Assembly: GCA_035534615.1 (NCBI GenBank)
Contig: DATLRO010000084.1
Coordinates: 1-14,842 of the forward strand
Direction of reading: 5' to 3'
Source: JAGWRA01 sp035534615
Lineage (GTDB): Bacteria > Acidobacteriota > Vicinamibacteria > Vicinamibacterales > CAVVIG01
Length of the DNA stretch: 14,842 nt
A model generated the notes under the pieces. The model saw only the letters and a program-made list of their open reading frames with translations. It was not told the DNA's origin and searched no databases. A program made the position numbers and the translations under genes. The first letter of the stretch is position 1, and each line of letters starts with the position of its first letter. This document shows positions 1 through 6,510 of the stretch, in pieces.

Positions 1-2802
1 GCCTGCGTCGCGTGGGCCGCACCGGCCCGCGCGCAAGGCAGCTTCGCGCCGACCGGCAGCATGACGGTCGCGCGGGACCTCCAGACGGCCACGCCGCTCG
101 CCGACGGCACGGTCCTCATCGCCGGTGGTGAGGATGAGATGCACGTGTTCGGCGCCTGGAACACGGCCGAAACCTTCGACCCGGCCACCGGCACGTTCAC
201 GGCGACCGCCAACACGATGTCGTCCGAGCGCGCGGAGGCGACGGCGACACTGCTCGCCGATGGCAAGGTGCTCATCGCCGGTGGCTGGTACATGGCCTGC
301 TGCCAGAGCGGCGGCAGCTACGGCCAGCAGCCGGTCGCCACGGCGGACGTGTACGACCCGGCCACGCGGACGTTCACCCAGGTCGGCTCCCTGGCCACGG
401 CGCGGTACGAGGCCGCCGCCGTCCGGCTGGCGGACGGGCGCGTCCTCATCGCAGGCGGCTTCACGAACATCAATTACGGCAGCGGGCCGACCTCATCCGC
501 GGAGATCTACGATCCGACGACGCAGACCTTCTCTTCGGCAGGCTCGATGACGCAGGCGCGCAACGCGGAGACGATGATCCTCCTGCCGAGCGGCAAGGTG
601 CTGATCGTGGGCGGCGGCGGCACGGCCGCCCAGCAGACAGCCGAGCTGTTCGACCCGACCACGGGAACCTTCACCGCGACGGCGAATCCTCCCGTGCAGG
701 CGGAATCGGGCGCCAGGGCGTTCATGCTGCCCGACGGCACCGTGCTGCTGATCGGCTCGGGCACCGGCACGGAGATCTACGACCCGGCCACCGACTCGTT
801 CACCGCGGGCGCCCCGACGCTGGCCAATCACGACTACTGGGCGGCGATCGTCCAGCTGACCAGCGGCAAGATTCTCCTGGCCGGCAACGGCAGCGCCGAA
901 GTCTACGATCCGTCGACCGGCACGTCGGTGTCGGTCGGCAATCCGGGCGTCGGCAGCCTCTTCCCCGCCGGCGCGCCGCTCTCCAACGGGCGCGCCCTGA
1001 TCACGGGCGGTGAGACCTTCGTCCCGTACACGTTCGTGGCGACGAGCGCCGCCACGATCTTCACGCCGAATTCGCCGCCGGTGGCCGACCCTGGCGCCAA
1101 CCAGACGGTCTCGGCCGGCGCCGGCTGCGTGGCGAACGTCACCCTCGACGGCTCGGCCTCCAGCGATCCGGACGGTGACGCGCTCACCTACTCGTGGGCC
1201 GAAGGGACGACCCCGCTCGGCACCGGCGCCGTGATCAACGTCTCGCTCGGCGTCGGCACGCACGTCATCTCGCTCACGGTGGACGACGGGCACGGCGGGA
1301 CCGACACGAAGACGGTCACCATCACGGTGGCCGATACGGCGCCGCCGAGCTTCACCGTACCGCCGCCGGTCACGCTGGAACAGGCGGGACCGAACGGCAC
1401 CCTTTACACGCCGGTCATCCCGGTGGCCACGGACTACTGCAATGCCACGCCGCAGGTCACGGTGTCCGGCGTGCCGGCCGGCTCAATCTTCCCGGCCGGC
1501 GTGACGACGCTCACCTACAGCGCCTCCGATACGAACGGGAACACCGCCAGCGCCACGACGACGGTGACGGTGCACGACACGACGCCGCCGGCGCTGACCC
1601 TGCCGGGCAGCCTCGTCGCCGAGGCGACCGGCCCGTCCGGCGCCACGGTCGCGTACACGGTGTCGGCCACCGACGCGGTGACGGCGCATCCCGCGGTCAG
1701 CTGCACACCGGTCTCCGGCTCGGTCTTCCCGCTGGGACAGACCACGGTGCAGTGCACGGCAACCGACGCCGCCGGCAACATCGGGTCGGGGTCGTTCACG
1801 GTGACGGTGCACGACACGACGCCGCCGGCGCTGACCCTGCCGGGCAGCCTCGTCGCGGAAGCGACCAGCCCGGCCGGTACCCCGGTGGCCTATACGGTGT
1901 CGGCCACCGACGCGGTGACGCCGAATCCGGTCATCGCCTGTTCGCCCGCCTCGGGCTCGGTCTTCCCGCTGGGACAGACCACGGTGCAGTGCACGGCAAC
2001 CGACGCCGCCGGCAACGTCGCCTCGGGCGCCTTCACGGTGACGGTTCGCGACACGATTCCGCCGACCATCGTGATCACGTCGCCGACCGGCACCACGTAC
2101 GGGCTGATGCAGACGGTCGCCTCCGCGTACACGTGCGCGGACACGGGATCCGGCGTGGCGACCTGCGCCGGGCCGGTGCCGTCGGGCAGCCCGCTCGACA
2201 CCAGCACGCCGGGCGCCCACACGTTCACGGTGACCGCCACCGACGTGGCGGGAAATGCCAGCACGGCCAGTGTCACCTACACGGTCGTCGGCCTGCACGG
2301 ACGCATGGACGGCCAGGGAGCCATCCTGCAGAACGGCGCGCGCCACCGCTTCGAGTTCCGCGTGGCGGACGATGGCGACGCGGGGCGCGACGACGGCGGG
2401 CGCCTGCGCATCTGGACCGGCGAGGCGCGGGGAGGCGACCACGACGTGGACCGGGATCGCGACCACCGCGGACGGGGAGACGACGGGCACGGGAACGCCG
2501 ATGACGTCGCGCTCGGGTTCTCCTCGACGAAGGTGACGTCGGTCGGATTCTGGAGCGACGCGGCAACCGGCGGCAGCCGCCGGGGCCGGCAGGTCGCCAA
2601 CCAGGTCGTGTTCAGCGGCACCGGTCGCTGGAACGGCATGGCGGGCTACACGTTCACGGCGCGGGCGAGCGACGCCGACCGACGGGGGGCCGCCGACGCG
2701 TTCCAGGTGACGGTCTACGATCCGTCCGGCGCCGTGGTGCTGACGCTGAACGGCCCCGTGCGGGAGGGGGAGATCGAGGCGCTGCCCGCCGGCCGGCGGT
2801 AG
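1..2802 (+). CDS. Secreted kelch beta-propeller / PKD / HYR protein with post-COAP-1-like C-terminus, 5' partial
   Basis: The reading frame is open to base 1. The codons before the first ATG (position 61) read as the end of a signal peptide, with an APARA-Q type cleavage site, so the true start lies left of the window and the ATG at 61 is internal. Numbering from that ATG, residues 1 to about 338 hold seven kelch-like repeats, each centred on a variant of LADGKVLIAGG followed by an AEIYDPxTGTF strand; seven would close one propeller. Residues about 339-425 form a PKD domain (PVADPGANQTV, then DPDGDALTYSW). Three HYR domains follow from about 426, 506 and 585, opening with D(T/A)xPP and carrying paired cysteines, then an Ig-like module from about 664. 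The C-terminal part from about 742 (GxGAILQNGxRHRFEF, then VFSGTGRWNGMAGYTFTA) resembles the post-COAP-1 domain of large secreted proteins, with an Asp/His/Arg-rich insert at 792-815. It is probably extracellular or on the cell surface; ligand and function are unknown. Confidence 0.9.
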   Translation, partial: ACVAWAAPARAQGSFAPTGSMTVARDLQTATPLADGTVLIAGGEDEMHVFGAWNTAETFDPATGTFTATANTMSSERAEATATLLADGKVLIAGGWYMACCQSGGSYGQQPVATADVYDPATRTFTQVGSLATARYEAAAVRLADGRVLIAGGFTNINYGSGPTSSAEIYDPTTQTFSSAGSMTQARNAETMILLPSGKVLIVGGGGTAAQQTAELFDPTTGTFTATANPPVQAESGARAFMLPDGTVLLIGSGTGTEIYDPATDSFTAGAPTLANHDYWAAIVQLTSGKILLAGNGSAEVYDPSTGTSVSVGNPGVGSLFPAGAPLSNGRALITGGETFVPYTFVATSAATIFTPNSPPVADPGANQTVSAGAGCVANVTLDGSASSDPDGDALTYSWAEGTTPLGTGAVINVSLGVGTHVISLTVDDGHGGTDTKTVTITVADTAPPSFTVPPPVTLEQAGPNGTLYTPVIPVATDYCNATPQVTVSGVPAGSIFPAGVTTLTYSASDTNGNTASATTTVTVHDTTPPALTLPGSLVAEATGPSGATVAYTVSATDAVTAHPAVSCTPVSGSVFPLGQTTVQCTATDAAGNIGSGSFTVTVHDTTPPALTLPGSLVAEATSPAGTPVAYTVSATDAVTPNPVIACSPASGSVFPLGQTTVQCTATDAAGNVASGAFTVTVRDTIPPTIVITSPTGTTYGLMQTVASAYTCADTGSGVATCAGPVPSGSPLDTSTPGAHTFTVTATDVAGNASTASVTYTVVGLHGRMDGQGAILQNGARHRFEFRVADDGDAGRDDGGRLRIWTGEARGGDHDVDRDRDHRGRGDDGHGNADDVALGFSSTKVTSVGFWSDAATGGSRRGRQVANQVVFSGTGRWNGMAGYTFTARASDADRRGAADAFQVTVYDPSGAVVLTLNGPVREGEIEALPAGRR
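1564..2037 (+). repeat. Tandem 237-bp duplication encoding two HYR domains
   Basis: Two adjacent 237-bp (79-codon) units lie at 1564-1800 and 1801-2037. They share an exact 59-base block (1561-1619 with 1798-1856) and an exact 63-base block (1717-1779 with 1954-2016). By hand alignment about 65 of 79 encoded residues are identical. The differences cluster in the two segments between the exact blocks. This looks like a fairly recent in-frame duplication of one HYR unit, or one homogenised by gene conversion. Confidence 0.93.
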
Positions 2803-2813
2803 CGCGACGGCAG

Positions 2814-2848
2814 GCCGGGTCCGTCCGGGACCCGGCCTATTTCTTCTT
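2814..2848 (+). terminator. Intrinsic terminator between convergent genes
   Basis: A perfect 9-bp stem (GCCGGGTCC at 2814-2822, GGACCCGGC at 2828-2836) with a 5-nt loop lies 11 nt after the stop codon of the secreted protein. On the plus strand it is followed by a T-rich tail, CTATTTCTTCTT (2837-2848). That tail is also the stop codon and the last lysine codons of the convergent membrane protein gene. On the minus strand the stem is not followed by T residues, so it should act mainly on plus-strand transcripts. Confidence 0.75.
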
Positions 2849-3439
2849 CCTGGCGGTGAGGGACAGCTGGAGGATGGTGCCGACGATCCCGAGCACGATC
2901 CACGCGATCGGCACCCAGTGGGCGCGCGGCGCCGGGTCGAGCGGATAGAGCACCCACACGCGGGTCGCTTTCGCCGTGGCGAGGGCGTCGCGGCCGCTCA
3001 TGATCGCCAGGGCGGCGACGATCATCGTCCAGGCGCCGCCGAACGCGGTGCCGACGATGATGACGTAGCGCTGCAGGAGCATGGCGCCGAACGCGCCGGC
3101 GAGCGCGAAGAGGATCACGGCGATGGCGTGCGGCTCGCGGCCGAGGGTGGAAAAGAGGCTGTGCACCACCAGCACGCCCAGGCCGGCACCGACCAGCGCG
3201 ACGCCGAGGAAGTAGCCGAACACCAGCACGAGGGCGCCGATCAGGCCGCCGGCCAGCGCCGCGAGCACCATCCCGGTGGGGTTGCCCGCGCCCATCAGCG
3301 AGCTGGCAATCAGCGCGCCGAACATGAAGCCGTAGAGCCCGAGGACGATCCGGAACAGCCGGTAGCCGGCGAAGCAGGCGAGCGTGCCGCCGGCGAGCAG
3401 CAGGTACGTGACGGGCGCCTGATAGGTCTCGGGAAGCAT
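2837..3439 (-). CDS. DUF4203/TMEM198-like seven-helix membrane protein
   Basis: This 200-residue protein is almost entirely hydrophobic, with about seven predicted membrane segments and a short basic C-terminus (TARKKK). Glycine-rich helices with the pattern YRLFRIVLGLYGFMFG near residues 26-41 resemble the TM198-like DUF4203 family, whose bacterial members have no settled function. The ATG at 3439 lies 10 nt after the recR stop, so it is probably the last gene of the dnaX-ybaB-recR transcription unit. Its final lysine codons double as the T tract of the opposing terminator. The loop at about residues 146-170, between the last two helices, is the only sizeable polar segment. Family assignment is by pattern recognition and is fairly likely; the function is unknown. 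Confidence 0.85.
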   Translation of the reverse strand: MLPETYQAPVTYLLLAGGTLACFAGYRLFRIVLGLYGFMFGALIASSLMGAGNPTGMVLAALAGGLIGALVLVFGYFLGVALVGAGLGVLVVHSLFSTLGREPHAIAVILFALAGAFGAMLLQRYVIIVGTAFGGAWTMIVAALAIMSGRDALATAKATRVWVLYPLDPAPRAHWVPIAWIVLGIVGTILQLSLTARKKK

Positions 3440-3449
3440 CGCTCGGGCC

Positions 3450-4046
3450 TCAGACTTCGCGCCGGCCTTCCATCGCCTTGTGCATGGTCACTTCGTCCGC
3501 GTACTCGAGATCGCTGCCGACCGGGATGCCGGTGGCAATCCGCGTCACGCGCACGCCGAGCGGCTTCAGCAGGCGGGCCAGGTACATCGCCGTCGCCTCG
3601 CCTTCCACCGTCGGATTCGTCGCCAGGATGATCTCCTCCACGCCGCCCGCACCGACGCGCGCGAGCAGCCCCTTGATCTTCAGCTCGTCGGGACCGATCC
3701 CCTGCAGCGGCGACAGGGCGCCCATCAGGACGTGGTACAGCCCCTTGAAGTCGCGCGTCTTCTCGACCGCGGCCACGTTCTGGGGTTCCTCCACGACGCA
3801 GATCACGCGGCGATCGCGCGCGGGGTCCCGGCAGTAGGCGCACGGATCGACGTCCGTGATGTTCTGGCAGACCGAGCAGTACGTCACCCGGTCCTTCACG
3901 TCACGCACCGCCTCGCACAGCCGCTCGGCGTCCTCGCGTGGAGTCCTCAGAATGTGAAATGCGAGCCGCTGCGCGCCCTTCGGACCGACGCCGGGCAGGC
4001 GCTGCAGCTCTTCGATCAGGCGGGCCAGTGATTCCGGATGGGCCAT
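3450..4046 (-). CDS. recR: Recombination mediator protein RecR
   Basis: RecR acts with RecF and RecO to load RecA at single-stranded gaps during DNA repair. The 198-residue length is standard for the family. An N-terminal helix-hairpin-helix region contains LPGVGPKGAQRLAFHIL (residues 17-33). The four-cysteine zinc finger is complete (C57, C60, C69, C72). The Toprim domain starts at VICVVEEPQ (81-89) and continues through ATNPTVEGEATA (142-153), and the family-typical C-terminal TGIPVGSDLEYADEVT is present (172-187). The gene starts at an ATG 22 nt downstream of ybaB. The order dnaX-ybaB-recR is widely conserved in bacteria and implies co-transcription. Confidence 0.98.
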   Translation of the reverse strand: MAHPESLARLIEELQRLPGVGPKGAQRLAFHILRTPREDAERLCEAVRDVKDRVTYCSVCQNITDVDPCAYCRDPARDRRVICVVEEPQNVAAVEKTRDFKGLYHVLMGALSPLQGIGPDELKIKGLLARVGAGGVEEIILATNPTVEGEATAMYLARLLKPLGVRVTRIATGIPVGSDLEYADEVTMHKAMEGRREV

Positions 4047-4068
4047 GGATGCTGCGGGCCGGCCCCGC

Positions 4069-4368
4069 TCAGGAGAGCCCGGGGATCTTCAGGCCGCCCA
4101 TCAGCCCGCCCATCTGCCCGGCCATCTCGTCGTCGACCTTCCGGTAGGCGTCGTTGATCGCCGCGACGATCAGATCCTGGAGCATCTCGACGTCGTCTTT
4201 CGAGACCACTTCAGGGTCGATTTTCAGCGTCAGGATCTGTTTCGTGCCGTTGACGACGACCGTGACCATGCCGCCGCCGGCGCTGGCCTCGATGCGCATC
4301 TCGGTCATCTGCTTCTGCAGGCGCTCCTGCATCTGCTGCGCCTGCTTCATCATCTGCTGAATGTTCAT
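4069..4368 (-). CDS. ybaB: YbaB/EbfC family nucleoid-associated protein
   Basis: This 99-residue protein matches the YbaB/EbfC family of small dimeric DNA-binding, nucleoid-associated proteins. The N-terminal half is a Met/Gln-rich helix (MNIQQMMKQAQQMQERLQKQ). It is followed by the characteristic EASAGGGMVTVVVNG strand segment (residues 27-41), then LKIDPEV and DLIVAAINDAYRKV. The C-terminus is Gly/Met-rich (GQMGGLMGGLKIPG), as is common in the family. It begins 11 nt after the dnaX stop, with GGAGAG just upstream of the ATG as a possible ribosome-binding site. Position between dnaX and recR supports the assignment strongly. Confidence 0.97.
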   Translation of the reverse strand: MNIQQMMKQAQQMQERLQKQMTEMRIEASAGGGMVTVVVNGTKQILTLKIDPEVVSKDDVEMLQDLIVAAINDAYRKVDDEMAGQMGGLMGGLKIPGLS

Positions 4369-4379
4369 GGCTCTCCAGT

Positions 4380-6128
4380 TTACATCTCCTCGACGTCCCG
4401 GATGTCGGAGGGGAACACGTCGAGCAGCGCCTGCACCGCAGGCTCGGCCATCGCCTGCGCCTTCAGATCCGATCGATGGGCCGTCTCCGGGCCCGCCGCG
4501 GCGCCGGCCGCCTCGGCTGCGGGCGCCGCCGCCGCCGGTGCGACCTCCGTCGACACCACCTGGATCCGGCGTCCGGCCAGCCGTGCGGCGATCGACTCGA
4601 GCCAGGCCCGGTTCTGCTCGAACTGGCTGCGGAGCACGCGGTGCACGGTGGAGAACGTGAAGGCAATCCGGTCCGGTTCGACCTCAATCGCCTGCGCCTG
4701 CGCCACGACCGTGTTGTAGAAGACCGCCTTCGCCTTCCGCACCTCCGCGAGCAGGGCGTCCTTCAGCGCGCCGGCCGCAAGGCCGCCCCCGGCCGGACCG
4801 GCCGCCGGTGCGGCCGGGGGCGCGGGCGCCGCGGCCTTCGCCGGCTGGGGCGCGGCCGGCCGCGACCGTTCGGCGGCCGGCGCCGCCGGTCGCGCACGGC
4901 CCGACACGGGCGCCAGGACCGGGGCCGGCCGGGCCGCCCCCGCGGCGGACGCCGCCGCCGCGGCCGCCGGGCGGCGCGGCGCCGCGGGCGCCGCCCCGCC
5001 GAGCTGCTCCAGCAGATCGGCGATCGGCACGAGCCGGCGCAGATGGATCCAGCGCAGCAGCGCCATCTCGAGGTGATAGCGCGGCTGGGCCGCCGTGCGG
5101 ATCTCGTATTCCGCGCGCGTCAGCACGTCGAACGCCCGCAGCAGGTCCTCGCGCGAGAAACGGGCCGCGAGCGCCAGCAGCCGCTCGCGCTCGCTCTCCG
5201 GCGCAATCTCCGGGTCGCTGGCGCGCGACGGGTCGACCGACAGCACCAGCAGGTCGCGGGCGACGCGCGCCAGCTCGCGGCAGACCACGCGGAGGTCGTA
5301 GCCCGCCTCGACGGCACGGCCCGCGACGGCGAACGCCGCGGCGGCGTCCTCGTCCGCCACCGCCTGGACGGTGTCGAGGAGGAGGTCGCGGCCCACCAGG
5401 CCGAGCACGATCGAGACGTCGTCCGCGCCGATCTGCTGGCCGGCGAACGCGATCACCTGGTCGAACGCGCTCTCGGCGTCGCGCATGCTGCCGTCGGCGC
5501 CGCGCGCCACGAGCGCCAGCGCCTCGTCGCTGACGACGAGCTGCTCGGCGTCGGCAATCGCGCGGAGCTGCGCGGCGATCGCCGGCGTCGGAATCGTCCG
5601 GAACTCGTAGACCTGCGAGCGCGACAGGATCGTGTCCGGAATCTTCGGCAGCTCCGTCGTCGCCATCATGAACACGACGTGCGGCGGCGGCTCCTCGATC
5701 GACTTCAGCAGCGCGTTGAAGGAGGGGGTCGACAGCTGGTGCACTTCGTCGATGATGAAGATCTTGTAGCGGTCGCGCACCGGCGCCAGCGACAGGCCGC
5801 CGATGATCACCTCGCGGACCGTTTCGACCTTCGTGTGGGTCGCCGCGTCGATCTCCAGGACGTCGATGTCGCGTCCCTCCGCGATCTCCACGCAGGCGTC
5901 GCAGACGCCGCACGGATCGGCCGTCGGCCCGTGCACGCAGTTCAGCGCCCGCGCCAGGATGCGCGCCGTCGTCGTCTTGCCGACCCCGCGCGGGCCGGCG
6001 AACACGAAGGCCTGCGCAAGCCGGCCGCTCGCCAGGGCGTTCTTCAGCGTGCGCGTCACCGCATGCTGCCCGACGACGTCGTCGAAGCGCTGCGGGCGCC
6101 ATTTCCGCGCGATGACCTGGTACGGCAT
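4380..6128 (-). CDS. dnaX: DNA polymerase III subunit gamma/tau
   Basis: This is the ATPase of the replicative clamp loader, 582 residues from the chosen start. The frame is open further upstream (to 6203), but I place the start at the ATG at 6128 because MPYQVIARKWRPQRFDDVVGQ is the usual DnaX N-terminus and the longer form would overlap the 3' end of the SRP RNA. Visible motifs are Walker A GPRGVGKTT (45-53), four zinc-binding cysteines (C64, C73, C76, C79), Walker B IFIIDEVHQL (123-132), and SRS at 169-171 where many homologues have SRC. Residues about 355-470 are an Ala/Pro-rich linker, followed by a tau-type C-terminal region with FYNTVVAQAQ and FTFSTVHRVLRSQFEQN. No clear Shine-Dalgarno precedes the ATG. 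I saw no A-rich slippery sequence of the E. coli kind, so a shorter gamma form is not evident. Confidence 0.97.
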   Translation of the reverse strand: MPYQVIARKWRPQRFDDVVGQHAVTRTLKNALASGRLAQAFVFAGPRGVGKTTTARILARALNCVHGPTADPCGVCDACVEIAEGRDIDVLEIDAATHTKVETVREVIIGGLSLAPVRDRYKIFIIDEVHQLSTPSFNALLKSIEEPPPHVVFMMATTELPKIPDTILSRSQVYEFRTIPTPAIAAQLRAIADAEQLVVSDEALALVARGADGSMRDAESAFDQVIAFAGQQIGADDVSIVLGLVGRDLLLDTVQAVADEDAAAAFAVAGRAVEAGYDLRVVCRELARVARDLLVLSVDPSRASDPEIAPESERERLLALAARFSREDLLRAFDVLTRAEYEIRTAAQPRYHLEMALLRWIHLRRLVPIADLLEQLGGAAPAAPRRPAAAAAASAAGAARPAPVLAPVSGRARPAAPAAERSRPAAPQPAKAAAPAPPAAPAAGPAGGGLAAGALKDALLAEVRKAKAVFYNTVVAQAQAIEVEPDRIAFTFSTVHRVLRSQFEQNRAWLESIAARLAGRRIQVVSTEVAPAAAAPAAEAAGAAAGPETAHRSDLKAQAMAEPAVQALLDVFPSDIRDVEEM

Positions 6129-6190
6129 GAATGGCTGAATCGCGACCGAGTGGACCGATCCCGCGTGACGGGCTCCACCGCGGCCCGGAA

Positions 6191-6294
6191 GGGCCTGCGG
6201 CACATGTCAGTGACTACTTAGCGCTGCTGCCTTCCGGCCCTGACGCGGTTCATAGGCTGAAATTGCACAGGTTCCGAGCCGCGGTGCAGCCCGC
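6191..6294 (-). ncRNA. ffs: Bacterial small signal recognition particle RNA (4.5S)
   Basis: Read on the minus strand, this contains the universal SRP RNA helix 8 apex: GTCAGGGCC, a GGAA tetraloop, then GGCAGCAGC (about 6225-6246). The flanks can be folded into a long hairpin, with GGGC-TGC near 6292-6286 pairing to GCA-GGCCC near 6198-6191 around one bulge. The roughly 104-nt length fits the small, Alu-less SRP RNA. It binds Ffh to target membrane proteins to the Sec machinery. It lies about 60 nt upstream of dnaX on the same strand, a neighbourhood also seen in Bacillus (scr-dnaX). The ends are estimated from pairing and are good to a few bases. Confidence 0.93.
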
Positions 6295-6309
6295 CACGCG
6301 TAACACACA

Positions 6310-6338
6310 AGTGTACCGTGCGCATGGACAGCAAGCAA
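6310..6338 (-). promoter_or_regulatory. Sigma70-type promoter for the SRP RNA/dnaX unit
   Basis: On the minus strand TTGCTT (6338-6333) and TACACT (6315-6310) are separated by exactly 17 nt. The predicted transcription start is near 6303, just before the estimated 5' end of the SRP RNA. The same transcript could read on into dnaX, ybaB and recR. Confidence 0.7.
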
Positions 6339-6349
6339 GGCTGAGTCAG

Positions 6350-6372
6350 CAGGGCGCGCCCGGAGCGCCCTG
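6350..6372. repeat. 8-bp inverted repeat upstream of the SRP RNA promoter
   Basis: CAGGGCGC (6350-6357) and GCGCCCTG (6365-6372) form a perfect 8-bp stem around a 7-nt loop. It sits 11 bp upstream of the SRP RNA -35 box, between divergent transcription units. No T tract follows on either strand, so a terminator role is doubtful. It may be a protein-binding site or chance GC pairing. Confidence 0.5.
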
Positions 6373-6379
6373 GCCCCGG

Positions 6380-6481
6380 GCCCCCGAGCCCCGAGCACCC
6401 GAAGCCTGGTCACCCTTCGTAGCGCCGAGCTTCAGCTCGGCCCGTCCCCGCCCCGAGCCACCGAGCACCGGGCCCCGAGCC
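6380..6481. repeat. CGAGC-rich spacer with degenerate short repeats
   Basis: The spacer upstream of the acyl-CoA ligase carries CGAGC six times within about 100 bp, mostly as CCCCGAGC or ACCGAGCAC. One copy lies inside the palindrome at 6424-6441. The composition is unlike the neighbouring coding sequence. It contains no credible ORF. Confidence 0.6.
6424..6441. repeat. REP-like short palindrome
   Basis: GCCGAGCT and AGCTCGGC form a perfect 8-bp stem separated by TC, preceded by GTAGC. A short intergenic palindrome of this type, next to other CGAGC-rich repeats, resembles a dispersed REP-like element. That it is repeated elsewhere in the genome cannot be seen here. Confidence 0.6.
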
Positions 6482-6486
6482 CTTGC

Positions 6487-6492
6487 TACAAT
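6487..6492 (+). promoter_or_regulatory. Extended -10 promoter of the acyl-CoA ligase gene
   Basis: TGCTACAAT (6484-6492) is a close match to an extended -10 element (TGnTATAAT). No clear -35 box lies 17 bp upstream in the CGAGC-rich spacer. The predicted start near 6499 would leave a leader of about 12 nt that holds the GAGGTG ribosome-binding site (6501-6506). Confidence 0.6.
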
Positions 6493-6510
6493 CCCCGCAC
6501 GAGGTGCCCC

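Noticed and set aside
4780..5000. Low-complexity GCC/GGC-rich tract as a possible repeat element
   Set aside because: It encodes the Ala/Pro-rich linker of DnaX in frame and needs no separate explanation.
4380..5100. Programmed frameshift giving a short gamma form of DnaX
   Set aside because: No A-rich slippery heptamer with a following stem-loop was seen in the dnaX frame.
6129..6203. N-terminal extension of DnaX to 6203
   Set aside because: The extra 25 residues overlap the SRP RNA 3' end and do not resemble DnaX, whose usual N-terminus begins at 6128.
4476..6221. 581-codon plus-strand ORF across dnaX
   Set aside because: It is the antisense shadow of dnaX: Arg/Gly-rich with no domain pattern, and its length follows from high GC and few stop codons.
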